From Bradyrhizobium daqingense (lineage in GTDB: Bacteria > Pseudomonadota > Alphaproteobacteria > Rhizobiales > Xanthobacteraceae), in the NCBI RefSeq assembly GCF_021044685.1, contig NZ_CP088014.1, positions 124,001 through 188,000 on the forward strand: a stretch of 64,000 nucleotides of DNA, read 5' to 3'. The position numbers and the translations under genes are program-made. A model generated the notes under the pieces. That model saw nothing but the letters and a program-made list of their open reading frames with translations, was not told the origin of the DNA and made no database searches. How positions within the stretch are numbered: the first letter of the stretch is position 1; the number at the start of each line of letters is the position of its first letter. Below are positions 16,916 through 25,359 of the stretch, in pieces.

Positions 16916-17548
16916 TTACGAACCTCCTGTCCTCTTCTCCTCCTTCAACGCCACCACCTCCGCCTCCAGCTCCGCGATCCTTGCATCCCTCGCGGCCAGC
17001 GCTGCCGCGACATCGCCGGCATCGAACTTCTGCGGGATGTGCTGCGGGCAGTTGGTGTCCCAGGCTGCGATCTTGAACAGGATCACCTGCTCGGGGCGCG
17101 CGCGGTAGCCCTTCGGCATCAGCGACGTGGTCAGCGCTTCGTCGTCCTCAACGATTCGCGCCTCGCCCCAGATCTTCACGCGGCGGCGATGGGCGTAGTC
17201 CATCACGAAGATATAGGCCTTGGGGTTCTCCGAGAGATTGCCCTGGGTGATGAATTGCTGGTTGCCGGCATAGTCGGCGAAGGCGAGCGTCCGCTTGTCC
17301 AGCACCTTGAGAAAGCCCTTGGGCCCGCCGCGATGCTGGATATAGGGCTGGCCGTCCGCGGAAGCCGTGGCGAAGTAGAAGCTGTTGGCCTCGGCGAGGA
17401 AGGCCGCAAGGTTGTCATCGACCTCGGTGCGCCAGCCGCGCTGCTCGCTGCGCGCATAGGCCTCGCGCGAGCCCTTGCGCGCCTGGATCGCCTTCACCGC
17501 CGGCGAGAAGGCGACGTCGCTCGCGAAAGTGTGGACTGCTGTCGTCAT
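16916..17548 (-). CDS. Pyridoxamine 5'-phosphate oxidase-family (split-barrel FMN-binding) protein
   Basis: This 210-residue cytoplasmic protein has an FMN-binding split-barrel core. The segments FYFATASADGQPYIQHRGGPKGF and FADYAGNQQFITQGNLSENPKAYIF are typical of PNPOx-like proteins that bind FMN and act as oxidases, reductases or haem/flavin-dependent stress proteins. The C-terminus has a predicted coiled coil (ARDARIAELEAEVVALKEE). AGGAGA precedes the ATG. It is divergent from a LysR regulator 122 bp away, which is the classic arrangement for a LysR-controlled target. The true substrate is unknown, and vitamin B6 synthesis is unlikely given the sequence type. Confidence 0.8.
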   Translation of the reverse strand: MTTAVHTFASDVAFSPAVKAIQARKGSREAYARSEQRGWRTEVDDNLAAFLAEANSFYFATASADGQPYIQHRGGPKGFLKVLDKRTLAFADYAGNQQFITQGNLSENPKAYIFVMDYAHRRRVKIWGEARIVEDDEALTTSLMPKGYRARPEQVILFKIAAWDTNCPQHIPQKFDAGDVAAALAARDARIAELEAEVVALKEEKRTGGS

Positions 17549-17634
17549 CGGAACATCTCCTGAAGTTCAGGGCGCATTCCTGCGTCTTTCGCCAGTTAAG
17601 ATGGACTAGTCGGCCGCTAAAACAATCGCGCCGC

Positions 17635-17670
17635 TTGACACTTCATCGTTGCAATATATGCAATAATACC
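17635..17670 (+). promoter_or_regulatory. LysR-gene promoter with T-N11-A palindrome
   Basis: TTGACA (17635-17640) is a consensus -35 box. TTGCAATATATGCAA (17649-17663) has matched arms TTGCA and TGCAA and fits the LysR T-N11-A operator pattern. A -10 box at about 17657-17662 would place transcription start at or next to the ATG at 17671, which has no Shine-Dalgarno sequence. Confidence 0.5.
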
Positions 17671-18555
17671 ATGGACCGGCTCGAAGCCATGCACGTCTTC
17701 GTCACCGTCGCCGATCTGCGCGGCTTTGCGCCGGCGGCGCGCAAGCTGCGCCTGTCGCCCTCGGCGGTGACGCGCCTGATCGCGGCGCTGGAGGAGCATC
17801 TCGGCGCGCGGCTGTTGCAGCGGACCACCCGGCAGGTGACGCTGACCGACGTCGGCACGCGCTACCTGGAGCGCGCGAGGCGCATCCTTGCCGATGTCGA
17901 GGAGGCCGACGGCTCGGCGCGGCAGGAGCGCAACCGGCCCAGCGGACGCCTCGTGGTGTCGGCTCCGGTCGGCTTCGGTCGGCTACATGTCGGGCCGGTC
18001 ATGACCGCCTATCTCAAGCGCTATCCCGAAGTCGCTTGCGAATTGCGGCTGTCGGACCATCTGGTGAATTTGGTCGAGGACGCGGTGGACGCCGCCGTCC
18101 GGATCGGCCATCTCGCCGATTCCTCGCTGGTCGCGCGCCAGGTCGGCGAGATGCGGCGGATCGTGGTGGCCTCGCCCGGCTATCTCAAGCGTCACGGCGA
18201 GCCGAAGACGCCAGAGGCGCTCGCCGGGCACCAGACCGTCCAGTTCGGCCCCTGGTCCGAATGGCGCTTCATGCGCGACGGCCGCGACATCGCGGTGCCG
18301 TTATCCCCTCGCTTCATCAGCAACAGCGCCGACGCAGCGCTGCAATATGCCGAGGCCGGCGGGGGCGTGACGCGCGTGCTCGCCTATCAGGCCGCCGATG
18401 GCCTGAAGCGCGGACGGCTGAAGATCCTGCTCGCCGGATATGAACAACCGGCACTGCCGATCCACATCGTGTATCCGACTTCGCGCCTGCTCTCGGCCAA
18501 GGTGCGTGCCTTCGTCGATCTCGTGGTGGAGACGGCGGAGTGGAGGTTTGTGTGA
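17671..18555 (+). CDS. LysR family transcriptional regulator
   Basis: This is a 294-residue regulator with an N-terminal winged helix-turn-helix (MDRLEAMHVFVTVADLRGF... through about residue 60, recognition region LSPSAVTRLIAALEEHLG) and a LysR substrate-binding domain of the CrgA/PtxR-like class (about 90-290). I use the ATG at 17671 because MDRLEAM is the family's usual opening; the upstream in-frame TTG at 17635 is part of the -35 box. The divergent FMN-protein gene is the likely target. The co-inducer cannot be inferred. Confidence 0.87.
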   Translation: MDRLEAMHVFVTVADLRGFAPAARKLRLSPSAVTRLIAALEEHLGARLLQRTTRQVTLTDVGTRYLERARRILADVEEADGSARQERNRPSGRLVVSAPVGFGRLHVGPVMTAYLKRYPEVACELRLSDHLVNLVEDAVDAAVRIGHLADSSLVARQVGEMRRIVVASPGYLKRHGEPKTPEALAGHQTVQFGPWSEWRFMRDGRDIAVPLSPRFISNSADAALQYAEAGGGVTRVLAYQAADGLKRGRLKILLAGYEQPALPIHIVYPTSRLLSAKVRAFVDLVVETAEWRFV

Positions 18556-18558
18556 ATT

Positions 18559-18697
18559 CGTGTCCCGGACGCGGTGCGGCGCGAAGTGCCGCACCGCAGA
18601 GCCGGGACCCAGATGGCTGCACTGTACCATATCGATGGATGGGCCCCGGCTCTGCAGCGCACCGCCGAAGAGGCGCTGCGCTGCGTCCGGGGCACGA
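18559..18697. repeat. Palindromic intergenic repeat, family E (variant)
   Basis: The outer ends CGTGTCCCGGAC and GTCCGGGGCACG are nearly complementary, and internal hairpins such as GCGGTGCGGC..GCCGCACCGC lie within. It is a diverged relative of the copies at 36396 and 54769, placed between convergent genes. Confidence 0.65.
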
Positions 18698-18702
18698 GAG
18701 CC

Positions 18703-19122
18703 TCAGCCCTTCTTCGGCACCACCCTGAACGTCCCGCTGGCGCGCGCGATCACGGTGTCGTCGGCCTTCACAAGGCACTGCGCGAAGCAAATCGTGGAGC
18801 CGGTCTTGATCGCGTCGCCTTCGACCGCGAGCCATTGGCCGATCTCGGCCGCGCCGACATAATCTACCGACAGCGAGATCGTGACGAACGACGTCGTCCA
18901 GCCCGTCGCCTGGGCACAGCTATAACCCATGGCGGCATCGGCCAGCGCCGCGATCAGCCCGCCATGGATCAGCCCGCGTGCGTTGGTGTGCGGCGTCGCC
19001 AGGCGCAGTCCCACGGTGACGCCCTTCTCGGTCTTCTTCGAATAGAGCGGCTCCCAGGGATCGGTGAGCGGGGCTTTGCGGAAGTGTGGCTCGAAGCCGG
19101 CGGGGATGTCGGGGGTGGGCAT
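18703..19122 (-). CDS. Hotdog-fold acyl-CoA thioesterase (PaaI/YbaW-like)
   Basis: This 139-residue single-domain hotdog protein, probably tetrameric, hydrolyses acyl- or aryl-CoA thioesters. The segment ARGLIHGGLIAALADAAMGY carries the PaaI-type HGG and the acidic residue (Asp) on the following helix used in catalysis, and the end strand SGTFRVVPK is typical of the fold. It is isolated between two palindromic repeats and convergent with the LysR gene. Its position just downstream of pobA on the same strand fits a housekeeping role for aromatic CoA esters in the adjacent catabolic locus, but that is inference. Confidence 0.82.
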   Translation of the reverse strand: MPTPDIPAGFEPHFRKAPLTDPWEPLYSKKTEKGVTVGLRLATPHTNARGLIHGGLIAALADAAMGYSCAQATGWTTSFVTISLSVDYVGAAEIGQWLAVEGDAIKTGSTICFAQCLVKADDTVIARASGTFRVVPKKG

Positions 19123-19230
19123 GGAAGTCTCGCGTTGCTGGTTGCCGGCATTGAACGCGATGTGGCTGACAGTTGCATCAATTACAAAGTTTCAAACGAA
19201 GTTTGCGCGGGCGTTTGAAACGGCTGCACC

Positions 19231-19317
19231 GTCATTGCGAGGAGCTCTTGCGACGAAGCAATCCAGACTGTCTCCGCGGAGACATCTCTGGATTGCTTCG
19301 CTTCGCTCGCAATGACG
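19231..19317. repeat. Palindromic intergenic repeat, family B
   Basis: GTCATTGCGAGGAGC...GAAGCAATCCAG on the left is mirrored by CTGGATTGCTTCGC...CGCAATGACG on the right, with a short GC hairpin in the centre. Copies occur at 24321 and 59904. Confidence 0.8.
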
Positions 19318-19342
19318 ATGTGGAAAGGCACGCGATATCTCC

Positions 19343-19396
19343 CTAAAATGGCAACCCCACATAATTCTCCGACAGCGAGGTCATCGCGGCCTGCGA

Positions 19397-19399
<3 letters not shown>
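19343..19399 (-). pseudogene. Severed C-terminal tail of pobA beyond an in-frame TAA
   Basis: Reading on in the same frame past the pobA stop (TAA, complement of 19397-19399) gives 18 more codons, SQAAMTSLSENYVGLPF plus a stop at 19343-19345. The string ENYVGLP is the conserved carboxyl end of 4-hydroxybenzoate 3-hydroxylase and contains the tyrosine equivalent to Tyr385 of the Pseudomonas enzyme. The TAA is therefore a nonsense codon inside the ancestral gene and not its natural end. Confidence 0.85.
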
Positions 19400-20707
<1,308 letters not shown>

Positions 20708-20710
20708 TTA

Positions 20711-20728
20711 GATAACATGTTAATTAAC
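20711..20728. promoter_or_regulatory. Overlapping palindromes upstream of the TRAP operon
   Basis: TAACATGTTA (20713-20722) and GTTAATTAAC (20719-20728) are two perfect 10-bp palindromes that share four bases, about 50 bp before the TRAP receptor start. They do not fit the GTTATAY-N3-ATAAY motif, so a different regulator, or only promoter AT-richness, is possible. Confidence 0.35.
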
Positions 20729-20776
20729 GAGACCGGGCCATCGAAGCCCGCCGTCGAAAACAGGGAGAGACGCGTG

Positions 20777-21793
20777 ATGAGGAAAGCCTGTCTGGCCTTG
20801 CTGCTGGCAGCAAGCGTGAGCCCAGCGTTCGCGCAGGACAAGACCTTCGATCTGAAGATCTCGCATTGGGTGCCGGCCTCGCATCCGCTGCAAAAATCGC
20901 TGGAGGACTGGGCCGCAGCGGTCGAGAAGGATTCCGGCGGCACCATCAAGGGCAAGGTGTTTCCGGCCCAGCAGCTGGGCAAGGCCTTCGACCATTACGA
21001 CATGGCGCGCGACGGCATCGCCGACGTCACCTACGTCAATCCCGGCTACCAGCCCGGCCGCTTCCCGATCATCGGCGCGGGCGAATTGCCGTTCCTGATC
21101 TCGGACGCCAAGGGCGGCTCGATGGGGCTGGACGCCTGGTACCGCAAATATGCCGAGAAGGAGATGAAGGACGTCAAATACTGCCTCGCCTTCGTGCACT
21201 CGCCTTCGTCCTTCCATTCCAAGACCAAGAAGATCGTGACGCCGGAGGACGTGAAAGGCCTGAAGATCCGCCCCGCTCATGCCACCATGGCGAATTTCGT
21301 CACCTCGCTCGGCGGCACCAACGTGCAGTCCTCGGCACCGGAAGTGCGCGACATCATCGAGCGCGGCGTCGCCGACGGCGTCACCTTCCCCTGGGGCTCC
21401 CTGGTGCTGTTCGGCATCGACAAGGTGACCAAATACGACATGGAGGCGCCGCTCTACACCACGACCTTCGTGTTCGTGATCAACAAGGACAAGTACAACG
21501 CGATGTCCGACAAGCAGAAGGCCGCGATCGACAAAAACTGCACGGTCGAGATGGCGGGCGTGGTCGGCGAGCATTGGGGCAAGTTCGAGGACGCCGGCAT
21601 CGCCAAGGTGAAGGCCGAATCCAGCCACGAGGTCTACAAGCTGACGCCTGAACAGACCGCCGCCTGGAAGAAGGCCGCCGAGCCGTTGGTCAAGACCTGG
21701 AGCGACGGCGCCAAGAAAGCCGGTGCCGATCCAGACGCCGCGCTCGCGGATCTCAAGGCGTCGCTGAAGAAGTACAACGCGCTGGCGGAGTGA
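20777..21793 (+). CDS. TRAP transporter periplasmic receptor, DctP family (TarP-like by context)
   Basis: This 338-residue receptor captures a carboxylate and delivers it to the DctQM permease. The signal peptide is MRKACLALLLAASVSPAFAQ, and the DctP fold shows in ISHWVPASHPLQ, FPAQQLGKAFDHYD and GLKIRPAHATMANFVTSLGG, including the conserved arginine that pairs with the ligand carboxylate. The ATG at 20777 follows GGGAGAG; an overlapping GTG at 20774 is possible. It diverges from pobA. In R. palustris the TarPQM TRAP system imports p-coumarate and related acids next to cou genes, so the same role is proposed here. A 208-bp gap with a palindromic repeat separates it from the permease genes. 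Confidence 0.87.
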   Translation: MRKACLALLLAASVSPAFAQDKTFDLKISHWVPASHPLQKSLEDWAAAVEKDSGGTIKGKVFPAQQLGKAFDHYDMARDGIADVTYVNPGYQPGRFPIIGAGELPFLISDAKGGSMGLDAWYRKYAEKEMKDVKYCLAFVHSPSSFHSKTKKIVTPEDVKGLKIRPAHATMANFVTSLGGTNVQSSAPEVRDIIERGVADGVTFPWGSLVLFGIDKVTKYDMEAPLYTTTFVFVINKDKYNAMSDKQKAAIDKNCTVEMAGVVGEHWGKFEDAGIAKVKAESSHEVYKLTPEQTAAWKKAAEPLVKTWSDGAKKAGADPDAALADLKASLKKYNALAE

Positions 21794-21818
21794 GGCGAAG
21801 CTGCGGCCGCGCGCTGGC

Positions 21819-21948
21819 TGCACCTCTCCCGCTTGCGGGAGAGGTCGCGCCGAAGGCGCGGGTGAGGGTTCTCTCCCCTTGGGGGCTCTCGATTGTGGAA
21901 GCACCCTCTCCCCAACCCTCCCCCGCTAGCGGGGGAGGGAGCGCACCT
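21819..21948. repeat. CT-rich palindromic repeat inside the TRAP operon, family D
   Basis: Two hairpins, CCTCTCCCGCTTGCGGGAGAGG and a second built on CCCTCCCCCGCTAGCGGGGGAGGG, flank GGTGAGGGTTCTCTCC...ACCCTCTCCCC. The element lies in the 208 bp between the receptor gene and the small permease gene. Its hairpins could favour high receptor-to-permease expression by stabilising the upstream mRNA. Confidence 0.65.
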
Positions 21949-22001
21949 TCCTCGCGGAAGCGACTGCATCCAACTTCGCTGACCTTGAACAGGATTCCCC
22001 C

Positions 22002-22511
22002 ATGAAGCGCTCCTGGATGGATCGCGTGATCGATTCGATCGAATGGATCGCGGCCGGCTTCGTCGGCATCGTCGCGCTCGACATCTTCCTGTCGGTGCTG
22101 CTGCGCAACACGCTGAACTATTCGATTCCCGACAGCTTCGACATCGGCCGCATGCTGCTCGGTATCCTGATCTTCTGGGGCATCGCGGCGACCTCCTATC
22201 GCGGCACCCACATCACCGTCGACCTGGTCTGGGGCAATGTCGGGCCGCGCCACCAGCGCATGATCGACGTGTTCGCGACGCTGGTGCTGCTGTTCGTCGT
22301 CACCGTGCAGACCTGGACGCTGTTCGACAAGGTCCGGCTAACCTACAACGACAACGTCCAGACCTTCGACCTGCACATGCCGACATGGCCGTTCTTCCTC
22401 GTCGCCTGGATCGGCGACGTCTGCGCCGTGCTGCTGATCGCCATCCGCACGTACCGGCTGATCTTCCACCCCGAAGACATGCAAGAACCCAAGATCAAGG
22501 TGACGGAGTGA
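22002..22511 (+). CDS. TRAP transporter small membrane subunit, DctQ family
   Basis: This 169-residue inner-membrane protein has four hydrophobic spans (about residues 15-35, 48-68, 88-108 and 128-148). The segment GTHITVDLVWGNVGPRHQRMIDVFATL between spans two and three is typical of DctQ proteins, which bridge receptor and large permease. The ATG at 22002 gives MKRSWMDRVIDSIEW. Its stop is 2 bases from the start of the large subunit. The order P-Q-M matches TarPQM-type systems driven by the sodium or proton gradient. Confidence 0.87.
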   Translation: MKRSWMDRVIDSIEWIAAGFVGIVALDIFLSVLLRNTLNYSIPDSFDIGRMLLGILIFWGIAATSYRGTHITVDLVWGNVGPRHQRMIDVFATLVLLFVVTVQTWTLFDKVRLTYNDNVQTFDLHMPTWPFFLVAWIGDVCAVLLIAIRTYRLIFHPEDMQEPKIKVTE

Positions 22512-22513
22512 CC

Positions 22514-23833
22514 ATGAGTACCGACGCCGTCGCCGTCATCGGCTTCGTCTCCCTGTTCGCCCTGATGCTGCTGCGCGTGCCGGTCGGCATGGCCATGGGC
22601 CTCGTCGGCGTGTGCGGCTTTAGCTATCTGGTGGGCTCGACACCGGCCCTGAAGATGGTCGGTCAGGTCACCATGCGGACCGTGACTGACTACACCTTCG
22701 GCGTGATCCCGATGTTCCTGCTGATGGGCTCGTTCGTGTCCAATTCCGGCATGAGCCGCGAGCTGTTCCGCGCCGCCAACGGCTTCGTCGGACACTTGCG
22801 CGGAGGGCTCGGCATCGCCACCGTCGGCGCCTGCGGCGGCTTTGCGGCGATCTGCGGCTCGTCGGTCGCAACCGCGGCCACCTTCTCCGCCGTCGCCTAT
22901 CCCGAGATGCGGCGCTTCGGCTACCCGCAATCCTTTGCCACCGGCGTGATCGCGGCCGGCGGCACGCTAGGTGCGATGCTGCCGCCCTCCACCGTGCTCG
23001 CGGTGTACGGCATCATCACCGAGCAGGATATCGGCAAGCTCTTCATTGCCGGCATCATCCCGGGCCTGCTCGCGATGACCATGTACATGCTCACGATTTT
23101 CCTGATCGGCTATTTCCGCCCCGACTTCCTGCCCAAGGGCAAGGTGACGCCGTGGCGCGAGCGCTTTGCCGGGTTGAAGGAGATCTGGGCGCCGGTGCTG
23201 CTGTTCGTCTTCGTCATCGGCGGCCTCTACGGCCTGCCCTTCCTGCCGCGCTTCACCCCGACGGAAGCCGGCGGCGTCGGCGCCACCGGCGCCTTCATCA
23301 TCGGCGTTCTGACCGGCCGCCTCGACCGCGAGAAGGTGCTGGCCTCGCTGCTGCAGGCGACGCGCACCGCGGCCGCGGTGTTCACCGTGCTGATCGGCGC
23401 GCTGATCTTCGGCTATTTCCTCACGGTGACGCAGACTCCGCAGAAGGTGACGGAACTCCTCACCGGGCTCGGTCTCGGCCCCTACGGCGTGCTGGCGCTG
23501 ATCATGGTGATGTATCTCGTGCTCGGCTGCCTGATGGACGCGATGGCGATGATCATCCTCACGGTGCCGATCATCTTCCCCGTGATCATGCATCTCGGCT
23601 TCGACCCGATCTGGTTCGGCATCATCATCGTCATGACCGTCGAGCTCGGCCTGATCCACCCGCCGGTCGGCATGAACGTCTTCGTGATCAAGAGTGTAGT
23701 GAAGGACGTCTCCTTCTCCACCATCTTCAGGGGCGTGATCCCGTTCGTGGCGACAGACCTGGTGCGGCTGGTGATCCTGATCGCATTCCCGTTGCTGGCG
23801 ACCTGGCTGCCGACCCGGATGATGGCGCATTGA
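22514..23833 (+). CDS. TRAP transporter large permease, DctM family
   Basis: The 439-residue membrane subunit forms the actual transport pathway, with about 12 hydrophobic segments. GMAMGLVGVCGF, the GGFAAICGSSVATAATFSA loop and GGTLGAMLPPSTVLAVYG are DctM hallmarks. The frame stays open far upstream, but MSTDAVAVIG at 22514 follows the DctQ stop by two bases and gives the normal length. The C-terminal GLIHPPVGMNVFVI is also conserved. Together with 20777 and 22002 it makes a complete secondary importer beside aromatic catabolic genes. Confidence 0.9.
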   Translation: MSTDAVAVIGFVSLFALMLLRVPVGMAMGLVGVCGFSYLVGSTPALKMVGQVTMRTVTDYTFGVIPMFLLMGSFVSNSGMSRELFRAANGFVGHLRGGLGIATVGACGGFAAICGSSVATAATFSAVAYPEMRRFGYPQSFATGVIAAGGTLGAMLPPSTVLAVYGIITEQDIGKLFIAGIIPGLLAMTMYMLTIFLIGYFRPDFLPKGKVTPWRERFAGLKEIWAPVLLFVFVIGGLYGLPFLPRFTPTEAGGVGATGAFIIGVLTGRLDREKVLASLLQATRTAAAVFTVLIGALIFGYFLTVTQTPQKVTELLTGLGLGPYGVLALIMVMYLVLGCLMDAMAMIILTVPIIFPVIMHLGFDPIWFGIIIVMTVELGLIHPPVGMNVFVIKSVVKDVSFSTIFRGVIPFVATDLVRLVILIAFPLLATWLPTRMMAH

Positions 23834-23844
23834 GAGGCGAAGTG

Positions 23845-24306
23845 ATGACCACGCCAACACTAGCGACGAAATACGTCTTCACCATCCACCCGCGTATCGG
23901 CGACGTCATCACCGCCGGCGAGACCGGGATTGGCGTTCGCCGCATCATTCCGATCATCGGCGGCGAGGTGACGGGCGCGATCACCGGCAAGGTGCTGCCT
24001 TTCGGCGCCGACTTCCAGACCATACGGCCCAATGAGCTGATCGATCTCGAGGCGAAATACGCCTTCGAGACCGATGACGGCGCGACCGTCTATGTCGAGA
24101 ACAAGGGCATGCGCTTCGGCCCGGTCGAGCTGCTGCAGAAGCTCAAGCGCGGCGAGCCGGTCGATCCGAAACTGATCTATTTCCGGACCGTGCCGCGGTT
24201 CGAGACCGGGCACGAAAAATATCGCTGGCTGATGCAGCACATTTTCGTCGGCTCGGCCGCGCGCCATGCGGATCGCGTGGTGATCGACGTGCATCAGGTG
24301 ATGTAA
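23845..24306 (+). CDS. DUF3237 family protein
   Basis: This 153-residue protein is predicted to form a small beta-barrel. It has the DUF3237 pattern: RRIIPIIGGEVTGAITGKVLPFGADFQ, then RPNELIDLEAKYAFETDDGATVYVENKG, and the end PRFETGHEKYRWLMQHIFVG. No biochemical function is established for the family. It starts 11 bases after the TRAP permease (SD-like AGGCGA), so it is co-transcribed with the transporter. DUF3237 genes often occur in carboxylate or aromatic catabolic operons, which fits an accessory role in handling the imported substrate. No signal peptide is visible, so it should be cytoplasmic. Confidence 0.82.
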   Translation: MTTPTLATKYVFTIHPRIGDVITAGETGIGVRRIIPIIGGEVTGAITGKVLPFGADFQTIRPNELIDLEAKYAFETDDGATVYVENKGMRFGPVELLQKLKRGEPVDPKLIYFRTVPRFETGHEKYRWLMQHIFVGSAARHADRVVIDVHQVM

Positions 24307-24320
24307 GGGCGGCACACCTC

Positions 24321-24395
24321 GTCATTGCCAGCGAAGCAATCCAGAGCCCCTCCGCGGGAAGATTCTGGAGTTGCTTCGCTGCGTTCGCAATGACG
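24321..24395. repeat. Palindromic intergenic repeat, family B
   Basis: GTCATTGCCAGCGAAGCAATCCAGA..CCGCGGG..TCTGGAGTTGCTTCGCTGCG..CGCAATGACG. This is a shorter copy of the element at 19231-19317. Confidence 0.75.
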
Positions 24396-24515
24396 GAGAA
24401 CCTGGTTACGGACGTAACTTCCGACTTACCCCCCGGCCCCGCCGCCTGCCCGTCAGGGCCGCAGTTATGGCCACCGAGATCCAGCCCCGCCCCCACCTTG
24501 ACTCCCCCAAAAATC

Positions 24516-24533
24516 GTTATACAACATAACTAT
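24516..24533 (+). promoter_or_regulatory. Shared regulon motif upstream of the hydroxycinnamate operon
   Basis: GTTATACAACATAACTAT contains the inverted repeat GTTAT-ACAAC-ATAAC and ends 16 bases before the first ATG of the operon, so a bound protein would block transcription or translation start. It matches the motifs at 12991-13008 and 20577-20594. Confidence 0.65.
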
Positions 24534-24549
24534 TCTGACAAGGACGCAA

Positions 24550-25359
24550 ATGACACAGGGAAACGCCGAGACCGCGAACGCGGGCGCCTCTGGACTGCTG
24601 AGGATAGAGCGGGCGGACCGGGTTCTGACCGTGGGTCTGAATCGGCCGGCCAAGCGCAATGCGCTCAATGACGGCATCATCCTGGAAATCGGCGAATGTT
24701 TTGCATCCCTGCCCGAGGACATCGGCGCAGTGGTGATCCACGGCATCGGCGACCATTTCTCCAGTGGTCTCGACCTCTCCGAATTGACCGAACACGACGC
24801 CACCGGCGGCCTGCTACATTCCCAGATGTGGCACCGGGTGTTCGACCGCATCCAGTACAGCCGCGTGCCCGTCATCGCCGCGCTCCGGGGCGCCGTGATC
24901 GGCGGCGGGCTGGAGCTTGCCTGTGCCGCGCATATCCGCGTCGCCGAGCCCTCGACCTATTTCGCGCTGCCGGAAGGACAGCGCGGCATCTTCGTCGGCG
25001 GCGGCGGCTCGGTGCGGCTGCCGCGGCTGATCGGTGTCGCCAGGATGATGGACATGATGCTGACCGGTCGTGTCTACAGCGCGACGGAAGGCGCCTCCTA
25101 CGGCTTCGCGCAATATGTGACGGAAGCCGGCAACGGGCTTGGCAAGGCGATGGAACTCGCGGCCAAGGTCGCGTCCAACGCGCCGCTGACCAATTTCGCC
25201 GTGCTCCAGGCGCTGCCGATGATCGCGGAGGCCAACCCGCAAACGGGCCTCCTGATGGAGTCGCTGATGGCGACCGTTGCGCAGAGCGACAAGGAAGCCA
25301 AGCGGCGGATCCGCGAATTCCTCGAACACAAGACCGCAAAGGTGAAGCCGAAGTCATGA
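24550..25359 (+). CDS. Crotonase-family enoyl-CoA hydratase (hydroxycinnamoyl-CoA hydratase by context)
   Basis: This 269-residue crotonase opens the operon. The oxyanion-hole strings GDHFSSGLDLSEL (about residue 68) and ALRGAVIGGGLELACAAH (about 115) are present, as is FALPEGQRGIFVGGGGSVRL, which carries the glutamate region. It lacks the WGIPPGN context of characterised feruloyl-CoA hydratase-lyases, so simple hydration of the cinnamoyl-CoA double bond seems more likely than aldehyde release. Its stop overlaps the ligase start (ATGA). With the ligase, SDR and thioesterase it fits a beta-oxidation-like side-chain shortening that yields 4-hydroxybenzoyl-CoA. The exact reaction is inferred. 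Confidence 0.82.
   Translation: MTQGNAETANAGASGLLRIERADRVLTVGLNRPAKRNALNDGIILEIGECFASLPEDIGAVVIHGIGDHFSSGLDLSELTEHDATGGLLHSQMWHRVFDRIQYSRVPVIAALRGAVIGGGLELACAAHIRVAEPSTYFALPEGQRGIFVGGGGSVRLPRLIGVARMMDMMLTGRVYSATEGASYGFAQYVTEAGNGLGKAMELAAKVASNAPLTNFAVLQALPMIAEANPQTGLLMESLMATVAQSDKEAKRRIREFLEHKTAKVKPKS

Noticed and set aside
24550..25359. Naming the crotonase a feruloyl-CoA hydratase-lyase
   Set aside because: The characteristic WGIPPGN segment is not present, and the downstream SDR and thioesterase fit a beta-oxidation route better.
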